From Deltaproteobacteria bacterium (GTDB taxonomy: Bacteria > Bdellovibrionota > UBA1018 > UBA923): a DNA stretch of 27,756 nt. The stretch's first letter is position 1. Each line of letters begins with the position of its first letter. The stretch spans positions 1 to 27,756 of the forward strand of contig JACQAW010000124.1 in the NCBI GenBank assembly GCA_016194725.1, written 5' to 3'. A program made the translations under genes and the position numbers. Of this stretch, positions 6,699 through 15,685 are shown piece by piece. The notes beneath the pieces were generated by a model. The model had not been told where the DNA came from. It saw only the letters and a program-made list of their open reading frames with translations, and searched no databases.

Positions 6699-7832
6699 AT
6701 GAACATTTCTATTTTGGCAATCACGGCGCTCACTCTTGTTTCGACAGCGCAGGCCGCGGACTTCTGCGCCAATCCCTACGACGCGATCTGCGAAGCCCCC
6801 GGCAGAACGCACGCCGAACGCGAAGCCCGTGTTCAGCTGCTGCTTGCGGACGTAAAAAATGAGGCGCTCGCCGAAACCACCCTGCATTTTGGCGGCAAAG
6901 AAGGCAAGTTCAAGATTCCCTTTTTTGGCAGAGAGATGCTCTATTACAATGACCAGATCGCGAAGATCGCCGCGGACCGGCTTACCCCGCTGGAATTGAA
7001 TGCCGTGCTGGACAACGTCGAACGGGTCAAGGGGTATCTTAAAGATTCCCTGGTGGAACAAAATGTTTTCGGAAATATTACCGATGCCGAGCGTGCCCAG
7101 ATGACCGATATCGTCGACCGCACCCAGGTCTACACCCAGTTCGGATTGCTGAAAAAATACGGTGGCAGCGGCAACTTGCTCAACCTGAACCTGCTTTCCT
7201 ACCATATGACGTGCGGTTTCGACGGCCTTTCAAACAATGCCTTCGCGTCGCTTGAAAAAGACACGCCCTACATTGTTCTTTGCCCAGGCTGGCTGGTGCG
7301 CGCCGTGGGTGCCGGCGCCGATACTTCCGAAAACTTCAGAAACATCATTCAGGTCATGTCGCACGAGCTGGGCCACCACATCGATGCCGGCAAGTTTCCT
7401 CAGATCTACACGCGTTTCATGGGCTGCCTGGCACGTCAGCACGGCGAGCTGCTCCAGTTCGGAAAGGACTGGTACGAATCCCTTATCGCAAGCCTGCCGC
7501 CGGAGTACGGGAAATTCACGAAGCTCTACAAGGTGTTCAGGCACTCGCGCGAAATCACCGCCGACTTCTGGGGAGCACAAAGCGTGCGGCAGTACCTGGC
7601 CACGCTTGCGCCCAACCAACGCCTCGAGTCGCTGCAAACCGCCTGGTCCGGGATTTGCGGCTCGCAGGATGAGGGCGTGCACCCCACGGGACGTTATCGA
7701 ATCGAAGTGCTGCTCAGGAGTGACCCCGAAATTCATCGGCTTATGGGCTGCGCCCAGCCTGACCGCGCGAGCGTGCCGGCGCCCAAAAAAGGCTGCACCC
7801 TCAGCGGCGCAAGCTCCGGCCCCGTATTTTAG
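6699..7832 (+). CDS. Exported M48-like zinc metallopeptidase
   Basis: A 377-residue protein. ATG 6699 is preferred over two in-frame GTG codons directly before it because the signal peptide (MNISILAITALTLVSTAQAA) then starts normally. The zinc motif HELGHH lies near residues 222-227 (H222, E223, H226). A second motif, SREITADFWG, puts a Glu near 285 and an Asp near 289, as in the ExxxAD third-ligand motif of M48-type gluzincins. Several Cys residues and no membrane helices after the signal suggest a soluble periplasmic or secreted enzyme. The protein is longer than stand-alone BepA/LoiP catalytic domains, and its N-terminal 200 residues are not recognised. It follows the strong palindrome at 6579 and seems monocistronic. 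Confidence 0.8.
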   Translation: MNISILAITALTLVSTAQAADFCANPYDAICEAPGRTHAEREARVQLLLADVKNEALAETTLHFGGKEGKFKIPFFGREMLYYNDQIAKIAADRLTPLELNAVLDNVERVKGYLKDSLVEQNVFGNITDAERAQMTDIVDRTQVYTQFGLLKKYGGSGNLLNLNLLSYHMTCGFDGLSNNAFASLEKDTPYIVLCPGWLVRAVGAGADTSENFRNIIQVMSHELGHHIDAGKFPQIYTRFMGCLARQHGELLQFGKDWYESLIASLPPEYGKFTKLYKVFRHSREITADFWGAQSVRQYLATLAPNQRLESLQTAWSGICGSQDEGVHPTGRYRIEVLLRSDPEIHRLMGCAQPDRASVPAPKKGCTLSGASSGPVF

Positions 7833-7920
7833 CTGGGGCCCACCTGCAGCAGCCGCGAGTGAAAGGCTATATTACAGGCCCGCTGGGCGGTGTGCACCTG
7901 CGCACCGTGGAGGTCGATCG

Positions 7921-10900
7921 TTAGTCTGCGTTTATGCTTTGCGAGTCATCGGGATCCAGCGAGGGTCCCTGCGTCGTGCGCTTGTTCTGAATCCAGGCAA
8001 ACGCCAGCGGCAGCAGAAAAAGCGTGGCCGCGGTTGAGCCCAGCAGCCCCCCGATTACGGCGCGCCCCAGCGGCGCAGTTTGCTCGCCACCCTCGCCCAG
8101 CGCCAGCGCCATGGGCATCATGCCCGCCAGCATCGCGCCACCGGTCATGAGAATGGGCCGAAGCCTGGTCAGTGCGCCTTCAACCGCGCCCTGAGCCGAA
8201 TCTTTGAATTTCTTTCTTGCGTGCTCGGCAAAGGTGACCAGCAAAATGGCGTTCGCCACCGCGACCCCCACGCCCAGAATGGTGCCCATGAACGATTCAA
8301 TGTTCAGCGTGGTACCGGTAACGATAAGCAACATGAGCGAACCTGCAATCACCGCGGGCATCGTGGACAGCACCGCAAGAGCAAGCCACACCGATTCGAA
8401 GTTTGCAGCCAGCAGCAGAAATACAACGCCGATGGCCAGCACCAGGCCACCGCCCAGGCTGCTCAGCATCTGCTTCAGCGCCGGAATCTGGCCTATCACG
8501 CGAACCTCCGTGCCCCGGGGTTTCCGGTCCGCGATCGCCGCCAGCCTTTCATTGATGATCGTTGCGGCATGCCCCAGGTCGATGCCGTGCAGATTCGCCG
8601 TCACGGAAACCGTGCGCTGCATATTATAGCGGTCATACTCGCCAATCTTCGTACTCGGCGCGACGTGCGCATAGAATTTGAGCGGATTGGCATCGCCGCT
8701 CAGCCCCTGAATCGGCAACTTTTCAAGATCCACGAGCGAGTTGATGTGCCGCTGCGGCACCTGCACCTGAACCTGGTAGTTGATCCCGTTTTTGGCGTCA
8801 CGCCAATAGTTCTGAACCAGATAGCGGCTCGACGAGGTGGCTGGAACCAGTGCCTGGCCCAGTTGGTACATCGTAAGCCCCTTGTGCCCCAGGGCGAGAC
8901 GATCCGCTTCGATGGCGAAGGCCGGGTAATCGAGCTGCTGCTTGTACTGCAAATCCCTGAGGAACGGCAAGGGCTGAAGCGCCTCGTAAACCACCTTCGA
9001 AAACTCACGGTCATTGGCAATGTTCGAGCCGCTGACTCCGATTTCAATCGGAGTAGTGGTGCCCTGGCTCATCGTGCGGTCGACAAGATTGCTGGGTTCA
9101 AAAGAAACCTCGACGTCCGGCAGCGCCGCTTTGCCGCGGCGGCGCAGCTCTTCCTTGAATTCCTCACCCTTGATCTTCGCCTCGGGACGCAGAGCCACCT
9201 CGAGCACCCCCTCCTGTGGCCCTGCAGTAAACAGGAATATCGTGCTGATCGCATAGTTCGGCGGCTGGGTGCCTACAAATGCCACTGAGGCCTCGAGATT
9301 CTCCGGGCCAACCATGTCCTTGATGATCTCGAGGTATTTCAGGGTTATCTGCTCCGTATTCTCGATCGAGGTACCCGTCGGCGCCTTCAGCCGGAGCTGA
9401 AACTGGCCGACATCCACCTGAGGAAAAATTTCAGTGCCGATTCGCGGGTACAAAAACATGATCAATGCCAGCGTCATTGCCAGATACGCCAGCACAAAAG
9501 CTCTTCGAAACAACAGAAGCCGCGCAAGCACTTTCCCATAGGCCTTTTGAACATAGGTGAAAAACCCCGGCCCTGCTTCAGCATGATGGAAATGTTTCTT
9601 GAGAAACCACGCCGAAAGAATAGGCACCAGCGTGCGCGACAGGATAAATGACCCGATCATCGAAAAGCCGACCCCCAACGTCAATGGAACGAAAAGCGCG
9701 CGCGTGACGCCCTCCATGAAAAAAGAGGGAATGAAAACCGACAGTACGCAAAGCAACGTCAGCAGCGCCGGTTTCAATATTTCGTTGGTGGCATCCAGCG
9801 TGGCCCGAGCCACCGAGACGTTGCGGGTAAAATGGGAATGGATGTTCTCTATGGTAACGGTGGTCTCGTCCACAAGAATACCCACGGCCAGCGCCAGCCC
9901 GCCCAGGGTCATGATGTTTACGGTTTGCCCGCTGATCCAAAGAAACAGGATCGAAAACAGCAGGGCCAGCGGAATATTCAACGCCACGATAAGCACGCTG
10001 CGCCAATCGCGCAGGAACAGAAAAACCATGAGGCCGGTAAGAATAGCTCCCAGTAAGGCTTCCCAAAACAGCGAGCCGATGGCCCTTTTGACGTAGCCGG
10101 ACTGGTCGAACTCATAGCTGACTTTGATGTCACTGGGAATAACCGATTGAAAACGGGGAATGTTGGCTTTGACCGTATCCACCACTGCAAGCGTCGAGGC
10201 GTCGGCGCGTTTGGTGATGGGAATGTAAACGGTGCGCTTGCCGTTCACCAGGGCGTAACCCGTCTGAATATCGTTTCCATCCTGCACTGTGGCCACGTCG
10301 CGCAGCAAGGTCGTGGGGTTCACGCCCAGGCGCAACGGAACATTCAGCAATTCTTGAGGGTCAAGCACGATGGAGTTCAGCGGCACCAGTGGATACAGGG
10401 TACCGGAATGGATATTCCCGGAAGGAACGATGGTGTTCGCCTGCACGATGGAATGAGTCACCTGATCGGGGGACAGATCGCGCTGCTTGAGCTTCGCGGG
10501 GTCGACCTCGATAACGATGGTTCTGGCGCTGGCGCCGAACGGCGGCGGCGCCGACACGCCTTTCAAGCTCGAAAAAAGCGGACGCACGTAATTCAACGCG
10601 TAGTTCTGCAGTTCGCCCAGCCGTCGGGTGTCGCTTGAAAAAACCAGCTTGCCCACGGGCTCGCTGCCGGCGTCAAAGCGAATGACGAATGGCGGGTTCG
10701 TACCCGCCGGCATGAAGGCCCTGGAACGATTCACCTCGCTTACGGTTTCGGCCATTGCCTCCGCCATATCCGTGCCCGGATGGAACTGCAGCTTGATGAG
10801 CGCGGTGGACTGGATATTTTTCGATTCGACGTGCTCGATGCCGGCAATGTAGAGAAAATGGTATTCGTAAAAATACGTGATGTAACTCTCCATCTGGCTG

Positions 10901-11097
10901 GGGTCCAGCCCGCCGTAAGGCTGCGCCACGTAAATGATGGGAATGCCCAGGCTGGGCAGGATATCCCGGGGCATCTTTGTCAGACCAAAGCTGCTGGCCA
11001 ACACCATGGCGAAAACCAGCACGCAGACCGAAATGGGCCGCCGCATGACAAGCCCTACCGCCGAGGCACCCCCGGAAACCACGTGTGGTGTATCCAT
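7921..11097 (-). CDS. RND-superfamily efflux pump, inner-membrane subunit
   Basis: A 1058-residue AcrB/CusA-like transporter. TM1 begins at VMRRPISVCVLVFAM, followed by the periplasmic porter (RDILPSLGIPIIYVAQPYGG; VRPLFSSLKGVSAPPPFGA). The TM2-TM6 block near residues 340-500 holds the proton-relay region GILVDETTVTIEN (D410, E411; many pumps have DD here). The second half repeats the fold from about residue 520 to the LPLAFAWIQNK end. AGGAG about 10 bases before the ATG supports the start. RND pumps use the proton gradient to export substrates through a tripartite complex with a periplasmic adapter and a TolC-type channel. Neither partner gene is adjacent, so they must be encoded elsewhere. 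Drug versus metal specificity cannot be decided. Confidence 0.95.
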   Translation of the reverse strand: MDTPHVVSGGASAVGLVMRRPISVCVLVFAMVLASSFGLTKMPRDILPSLGIPIIYVAQPYGGLDPSQMESYITYFYEYHFLYIAGIEHVESKNIQSTALIKLQFHPGTDMAEAMAETVSEVNRSRAFMPAGTNPPFVIRFDAGSEPVGKLVFSSDTRRLGELQNYALNYVRPLFSSLKGVSAPPPFGASARTIVIEVDPAKLKQRDLSPDQVTHSIVQANTIVPSGNIHSGTLYPLVPLNSIVLDPQELLNVPLRLGVNPTTLLRDVATVQDGNDIQTGYALVNGKRTVYIPITKRADASTLAVVDTVKANIPRFQSVIPSDIKVSYEFDQSGYVKRAIGSLFWEALLGAILTGLMVFLFLRDWRSVLIVALNIPLALLFSILFLWISGQTVNIMTLGGLALAVGILVDETTVTIENIHSHFTRNVSVARATLDATNEILKPALLTLLCVLSVFIPSFFMEGVTRALFVPLTLGVGFSMIGSFILSRTLVPILSAWFLKKHFHHAEAGPGFFTYVQKAYGKVLARLLLFRRAFVLAYLAMTLALIMFLYPRIGTEIFPQVDVGQFQLRLKAPTGTSIENTEQITLKYLEIIKDMVGPENLEASVAFVGTQPPNYAISTIFLFTAGPQEGVLEVALRPEAKIKGEEFKEELRRRGKAALPDVEVSFEPSNLVDRTMSQGTTTPIEIGVSGSNIANDREFSKVVYEALQPLPFLRDLQYKQQLDYPAFAIEADRLALGHKGLTMYQLGQALVPATSSSRYLVQNYWRDAKNGINYQVQVQVPQRHINSLVDLEKLPIQGLSGDANPLKFYAHVAPSTKIGEYDRYNMQRTVSVTANLHGIDLGHAATIINERLAAIADRKPRGTEVRVIGQIPALKQMLSSLGGGLVLAIGVVFLLLAANFESVWLALAVLSTMPAVIAGSLMLLIVTGTTLNIESFMGTILGVGVAVANAILLVTFAEHARKKFKDSAQGAVEGALTRLRPILMTGGAMLAGMMPMALALGEGGEQTAPLGRAVIGGLLGSTAATLFLLPLAFAWIQNKRTTQGPSLDPDDSQSINAD

Positions 11098-11133
11098 AAA
11101 AGATCAACTCCTGAAAAGAATGAAAATATCTGG

Positions 11134-11172
11134 AAAAAAACATCGCTGCCGGCCTGAAAATCAGGCTGCCGG
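11134..11172 (-). terminator. Weak hairpin plus U-run between the small ORF and the pump gene
   Basis: On the minus strand GCCTGA-ttt-TCAGGC (11151-11166, including the TGA stop of the small ORF) forms a short stem with GC-rich flanks. A run of seven T (11140-11134) follows after about 10 bases. The gap between stem and U-run is longer than in a typical intrinsic terminator, so it may only attenuate. It lies between the small ORF and the RND gene, just upstream of the pump's ribosome-binding site. Confidence 0.25.
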
Positions 11173-11481
11173 TGGACGGATGAGTGCGCGCGGTGGAGCT
11201 GAGTCAAAATGCATGGATGGAAAACAATAGGCTATCGAAGCGGTGCGAACGTAGGGAAGCAGTCCCGGCTGGGAAACCACGACATTTCGCAAAAGACTCG
11301 ACTCGTCCTGAAGTGCTTTGCGAGCAACGGTGGCATGAACAGCGGTGGCATGAATGGTCTGAAGCGCGGCTATCGGCGAGCTGTGGCGCTGCGCATACGT
11401 CACCACGCGCACTCCAACCAGGAGCAGCAAGGTCACCGTGACGAGCAGGCGAAAGGCCGTACCGCGATATTGAATCATCAT
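11161..11481 (-). CDS. Small single-span membrane protein, unknown
   Basis: A predicted 106-residue protein. Residues 8-27 (AFRLLVTVTLLLLVGVRVV) form one transmembrane helix or uncleaved signal, and the rest is a short soluble domain with no recognised motif. A near-duplicate of 11 bases (ggtggcatgaa) occurs twice in tandem within the gene, giving the HATAVHAT repeat. The ribosome-binding site is weak and the C-terminus is Pro/Arg/Ala-rich, so the gene could be spurious or decaying. It lies 63 bases upstream of the RND pump on the same strand, where adapter or channel genes are often found, but it resembles neither. Its reality rests mainly on the hydrophobic helix and position. Confidence 0.4.
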   Translation of the reverse strand: MMIQYRGTAFRLLVTVTLLLLVGVRVVTYAQRHSSPIAALQTIHATAVHATVARKALQDESSLLRNVVVSQPGLLPYVRTASIAYCFPSMHFDSAPPRALIRPPAA

Positions 11482-11648
11482 CTTCTAGGATGGCTCTGTT
11501 CACGACACGCGTCAACCGGCGAAAAACCCCGAGTAGCTGTGAGCGCTTATACGCTGCTGCGCTATCGATTTGCTGAACGGCAAAAACTGCCCTGCGCTCG
11601 TTTTGCATCGATTAAAAACCCCGATTCCCGGTCCCGATGCCACCAGAC

Positions 11649-12197
11649 TCAGTCGCCGCTGCGGCCTTCGTAAACAGGCAGCACTTCGATGCGTTCCACG
11701 AAGCAGTACTCTTTTCCAAAACCCAGCTTTTCGTACGAATGCATCATGCGCTGAAAGGTCATGCTCGCACGCGAGGCATTGAGCGCCTTGTCGGCCGCGC
11801 AGCCCGTATCGGAATAAAAGCGGCCTGAGCCCGTGGTCACGAAACCCAGATGCTCGGCGCGCGACTCCAGCTCCATGACGCAATAGTAACCCATGAAATG
11901 CGTGCGCGGGTGGCGACCGCCGCTGTGCGAATAATACGCCTCAGTCCAGGTCTTCACCCAAAGCTCCGAGGGACGCACGCCCGTGGCCGTGGTGATGCGG
12001 TCGAAGTTCAGCTGTACTTCGTGCTCGGTCTGCGCGCAGTTTTTTTCAAAATTCAGTCTGTTGGCGGCCGTGGGGCGATGGATATAATCGGCATGGATAA
12101 AAAGTTTTCGATCGCGTTTCGAGCGCACGTAATCGGCCTGCGCCGAGAGACCAGAGGCCAGTATTGTGACAACCACAGCCGAAAGAATCATTTTCAT
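11649..12197 (-). CDS. Secreted cysteine-containing protein of unknown function
   Basis: A 182-residue protein with a clear signal peptide (MKMILSAVVVTILASGLSAQA) and four Cys in the mature part (54, 106, 133, 165), which could form two disulfides. Aromatic-rich stretches such as WVKTWTEAYYSHSGG and HFMGYYCVMELESRAEHLGF suggest a compact globular domain. I recognise no family or active-site motif. It is transcribed toward the small membrane ORF and the RND pump, with 167 bases between; joint transcription is possible but not shown. It is divergent from the frameshifted cysteine-rich gene at 12318, another exported cysteine protein. Confidence 0.72.
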   Translation of the reverse strand: MKMILSAVVVTILASGLSAQADYVRSKRDRKLFIHADYIHRPTAANRLNFEKNCAQTEHEVQLNFDRITTATGVRPSELWVKTWTEAYYSHSGGRHPRTHFMGYYCVMELESRAEHLGFVTTGSGRFYSDTGCAADKALNASRASMTFQRMMHSYEKLGFGKEYCFVERIEVLPVYEGRSGD

Positions 12198-12317
12198 GCG
12201 CCTCTATTAACATAATCCATTGATATTGCAAGACACTGGACAGCTCTGCTTGATTTCAGGCACGGCCTCCCATTCCAGCCCAGGCGGCGGTACAATATCA
12301 AGTTGGGGGACGTCATT

Positions 12318-12749
12318 ATGAAGGGTTTTATTTTCGCGCTGTTGCTCGTGCTTTGCTGCGGTAGTGCCCAGGCACGACCACCAAAATGCCCGGTCTCGGC
12401 GGCTGACGACCCCATCAAATCCGAAGCCGATATTACTGAGGAAAACATTCTGAAGATCGGGGCCAAGCTGCCCAAGGGCACTGCCGACCTGTCGGTGACC
12501 GACATCGTGGCCTGCTTTCCCGAAGAATTCCGCAAGAGCTACGTGATGGTTTACGACTCCAAAAGCATGCAGACGGGCACCACCGCCGCGCCACGCGTGG
12601 TCCTGTACGGCAAAACCGGCAAGGCACTGGTCGCATTCAACCCGACCGAAAACGAAATCGAGATAATCCAGTACGTGAAGTCCGACCCGCCCAAGACCGG
12701 CCATGAGTTCAAGCCCAAGATGGTCGAGGTGGCGAACCATTTCGCCCAC
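12318..12749 (+). pseudogene. Secreted cysteine-rich protein, N-terminal segment (upstream of frameshift)
   Basis: The start is ATG 12318, with GGGGGA about 8 bases upstream. The signal peptide MKGFIFALLLVLCCGSAQA is followed by about 125 residues of plausible globular protein, including VTDIVACFPEEFRKSYVMVY, SMQTGTTAAPRVVLYGKTGK and a VAFNPTENEIEIIQY stretch. This layout (acidic Cys segment, SYxMVYxSxSMQ, then PRVxLYGxxGKxLxAFN) resembles a module I associate with exported proteins of Bdellovibrionota; that link is from memory and uncertain. The coding frame ends at His (12747-12749), where the reading shifts by one base. This frame stays open to 13334, but the residues after 12750 are no longer protein-like. 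The continuation is at 12751-14139. Confidence 0.7.
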
Positions 12750-12750
12750 G

Positions 12751-14139
12751 GAATGCGCCCAGTACAAAGCGTTTCTCGAGGCCCAGGCCAAAGACCGCAA
12801 CTCTCCCTACAGCGTCATCCCACTCCAGAAATCGCGCGACGTGACTCCCGATCCCATGCTCGCGGGCGGCTGCAACGTCAAGAACGGCGCCACGACTTCA
12901 CCAGCAGGACAGCTCAACCATGTGGTTTCCGAGCTGAACATCAACCGCGTCAAAGAGGACATCAAGGGCGACCTGAGCAAGCCCGAAAACAAAATCAAGT
13001 TCGACAAGTACCGGCACCTCTGGATGTCGGCCGCTTTGGGCTGCAACATGGTGAAACCCGACTTCATGCCGTCGCCGGATTCCTATTTTTCGCGGTCGTT
13101 GCCCGAAGGTGTGATGGACAAGGCCGACTGCGCGGGCATTCGCAAGGAAATCGCCGCCGCGATGGTGGAGGAGTTCGAGGACCAGGCCAAGCAGATGAAT
13201 GCCACGAGCTGCCGCTACCCCACGTCGAATGCCAGCGTGGCCGGAGCGGGATATGCTTACATCATGATCGACAACAAAACATGCGGCGAAGACAAGACCA
13301 AATGCCGCGCGGCCTGCCAGAAGGCAATGGATGACATCAAGAACAAAAAACCCGGAGCTCCTCGAAGTTCGATACTCAAGGCCGTCGAGTTCGAAGGCAC
13401 CGCCGATTTCGAGATGATTTCAACCTTCTGCTGCACGGCCAAAATAGTGGCCCAGCAGTCGGGTGACACGAGCATGGACTGCAAGAACTGGTCGTATGCC
13501 ACGCGCGGCAAAAAGACGACGAGCTACAGCATGGCTGACGGACTGCCGGGCATCAGAGCCTTGGCCGACAAGATGGCCATGGACCCCGACTTTACAGCGG
13601 GCTTGGAGCAATACAAGCCTGACAACATCTCGATGATCTGCTGCACGGACGTCGAGGGTTACTTTACCTACAACCAAAAAACCGACGCCCAGAAAAAAAC
13701 CGCGAAGGAATGCCGCGTAATGGATCCCAATGCCGAAACCTGCGCCGGCGTGCGGCGTTTCAACCACAAGGGCGAAAGTCCGGCCCGGGACTATGGCAAT
13801 GATTTTCCGTATCTCGCCACCAGCTGCAATCCGCCCATATCCACTGGCGACGCGGCAAAGGAAAAGGACGCGATCAAAGAGAAGGACGCGCACCTGGCCG
13901 ATTACCAGAACCGCGCCAGGGCCTGCCGTGAGCTGGCGTTCAAGAGCCAGCGCACACTCAGGGGTTTTGACAACGGCGATTACACGCACTGTGCGCCACC
14001 CAGCTGGGGCCCCGCCGAAAAAGACAAGCGAATGGCAGCCGCGTTGGCCGAGCAACCCTCGAAATGCCCGGATGTCGATGCCACCGGTGCGCAGGCCGGC
14101 CTGCCCGGCCCAAGCGCGCCTGACTTCTTCCCACGCTGA
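12751..14139 (+). pseudogene. Secreted cysteine-rich protein, C-terminal segment (downstream of frameshift)
   Basis: The frame resumes at GAA 12751 (ECAQYKAFLEAQAKDRNSPY) and runs 462 residues to TGA at 14137-14139. If one G at 12750-12751 is dropped, the two parts read continuously as HFAH-ECAQYKAF and give about 606 residues. The segment is rich in Cys, including two CC pairs (STFCCTAK, SMICCTDVEGYF) and many single Cys in Asp/Lys-rich loops. This suggests a disulfide-bonded extracellular protein. A charged helix, KEKDAIKEKDAHLADYQNRA, lies near the end. No catalytic motif is recognised. The shift may be a true mutation, an assembly error or, less likely, programmed frameshifting. An internal start could still express this part without a signal peptide. 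Confidence 0.72.
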
Positions 14140-14163
14140 TTGCGCACTTCGCGGCCGCGCTGT

Positions 14164-15618
14164 TCAGTCGTACTCGTTCGTAAAATCGAACTCGACCGCC
14201 GGGAACTTTTTCTTCAGCTCGGCCTGTTTGGCGGCCGAATCGGTGATGCCCCGGTTTTCGCTCAAACCGATCTTCTTGAGGCCCGGAAATTTTTGCAGAT
14301 ATTGCGGCAGATCCGTCATCCTATTGAAAGAGAGGTCAAGCTCTCGAAGGCCGGTCAGCTCGCGCACGAAATCGGGCACCTCGTCGAATCCATTGCGCCC
14401 GATGTTCAGCTCCTCGAGCCCTTTGAGCCCCGAGAGGCCCTTGGGAATCTTCGGGGTCTGAGCCAGGGCTCCGTTCAAAACCAATTTTTTGAGCTTTATG
14501 AGATTGCCGATCGACTCGGGCAGCTCGGCGGTCATGCTGCAGCCGTTTCCGTTATCCACGATCAGCTCCCGAAGCTCGGTCAGCTTTCCAATCGCTTCGG
14601 GCAAGGCTTTCATGTCCTTGAAACCGCTCAGCGACAGCGATTCCAGTGCGGTGAACCGCTCGAGTTTCGAGAGCATGGTGTCGTTGAGTCCGGGAACGAT
14701 GTGCAGCTTCTTCAAGGTGGCGGCCTGGACGAGCAGCTCCCGATCGGCGGCGTCGTTGTAGACCACGTCTTCGCCGTTGGAGGCGGCGTCCAGCCGCACC
14801 AGACGGCAATCCGCCGGCAGCTGCGCATGATCGACATCAACGGCGTCATTGTCGACTGGAATGCGCAGCACACCCTTCACCACCGTCTTCTCATACAGCA
14901 TCTTGGAAAAGAATGTGACCACGATTGTGAAGGCGGGAGGCCTGCCTTTGATCAGTTTCTCGGGAAGGCCGCCTTCCGCCACCAGCGAAAGCCCGGGGCG
15001 CAAAGGGTCGAAGGCGAGGTCCGTGACGTCGTGTTTGCTCTTGCAACGCAGGCCCAGGACGGCAATCGGCCCCTTCGGCGACGCATAGGTGATGCGGTCA
15101 ACCAGTATGTCAGGGTTGCGCTCATCTATGCCGGTCCTTTCAATGGGTTGAATGAACGAAGCCCAGACTTCAATTCCCACCAATCGCGGAATCAGGAGGT
15201 CGAGCTTTTTTTCCGGATAGGATATCTTTGCCGCCGGTTTGACCGTGGTAGCCAGCACGAAGGCACCATTCGAAACGTCATAAAATCTTTTGCTGGGGAA
15301 CGCGCTGGTGACCGGCTTGAAGAAGCCGACAAAACCCTCAAACAGCTGATGGGGAACAAAAACCTCGCCGGGGCCCGACGGGATTTCCTTGCTCCACAAG
15401 GGGGTTTGTCCCGGTACGACCGGCAGGCGCCAGGCGGTCACCTTCGTCGTGGCCACAGTGCGTTTGCGGATCGGGTCCTGGTTGTCGGCCACGAAGGGAA
15501 CGGGAACCTGGCAGATGCCAACGGACTTGCCCTTGATCATCGACGAACAGGGCTCGTCGGGCAGAGCGATAGCCGGCCAGGCAAGAAGGACCAATCCCAG
15601 GAACGCATTCAGTTTCAT
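14164..15618 (-). CDS. Secreted leucine-rich-repeat protein
   Basis: A 484-residue protein with a signal peptide (MKLNAFLGLVLLAWPAIALP). Residues 25-290 are a globular region with no recognised family. From about 300 to 475 there are roughly seven bacterial-type leucine-rich repeats of about 23 residues, such as LPEAIGKLTELRELIVDNGN, LPESIGNLIKLKKLVLNGAL, GLSGLKGLEELNIGRNGF and ELTGLRELDLSFNRMTDLP. The repeats make a curved binding surface usually used for protein contacts. The protein probably acts in the periplasm or outside the cell; its partner is unknown. It converges on the frameshifted cysteine-rich gene with 24 bases between stops, a gap that includes an 8-base GC palindrome (gcggccgc). 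Confidence 0.85.
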   Translation of the reverse strand: MKLNAFLGLVLLAWPAIALPDEPCSSMIKGKSVGICQVPVPFVADNQDPIRKRTVATTKVTAWRLPVVPGQTPLWSKEIPSGPGEVFVPHQLFEGFVGFFKPVTSAFPSKRFYDVSNGAFVLATTVKPAAKISYPEKKLDLLIPRLVGIEVWASFIQPIERTGIDERNPDILVDRITYASPKGPIAVLGLRCKSKHDVTDLAFDPLRPGLSLVAEGGLPEKLIKGRPPAFTIVVTFFSKMLYEKTVVKGVLRIPVDNDAVDVDHAQLPADCRLVRLDAASNGEDVVYNDAADRELLVQAATLKKLHIVPGLNDTMLSKLERFTALESLSLSGFKDMKALPEAIGKLTELRELIVDNGNGCSMTAELPESIGNLIKLKKLVLNGALAQTPKIPKGLSGLKGLEELNIGRNGFDEVPDFVRELTGLRELDLSFNRMTDLPQYLQKFPGLKKIGLSENRGITDSAAKQAELKKKFPAVEFDFTNEYD

Positions 15619-15685
15619 CCTGCGAGTGTAGCAAAACGCTGAAGTACCGCAAGGTCAGCCATGCCCCTGAGCAACGGGCGCGAAA

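Noticed and set aside
8080..9288. 402-codon plus-strand open frame inside the RND pump gene
   Set aside because: It lies antisense within the coding region of a full-length RND transporter; its composition is rich in His, Arg and Gln with no recognisable family.
12303..13334. Treating the first frame of the cysteine-rich gene as a complete 343-residue protein
   Set aside because: After residue 150 the translation becomes Arg/Gln/His-rich and unstructured, while the other frame gives a protein-like Cys/Asp/Lys pattern; the frame change at 12750 explains both.
14140..15642. 500-codon plus-strand open frame opposite the leucine-rich-repeat gene
   Set aside because: The minus strand encodes a signal peptide and regular leucine-rich repeats in the same region, so the plus frame is a mirror of it.
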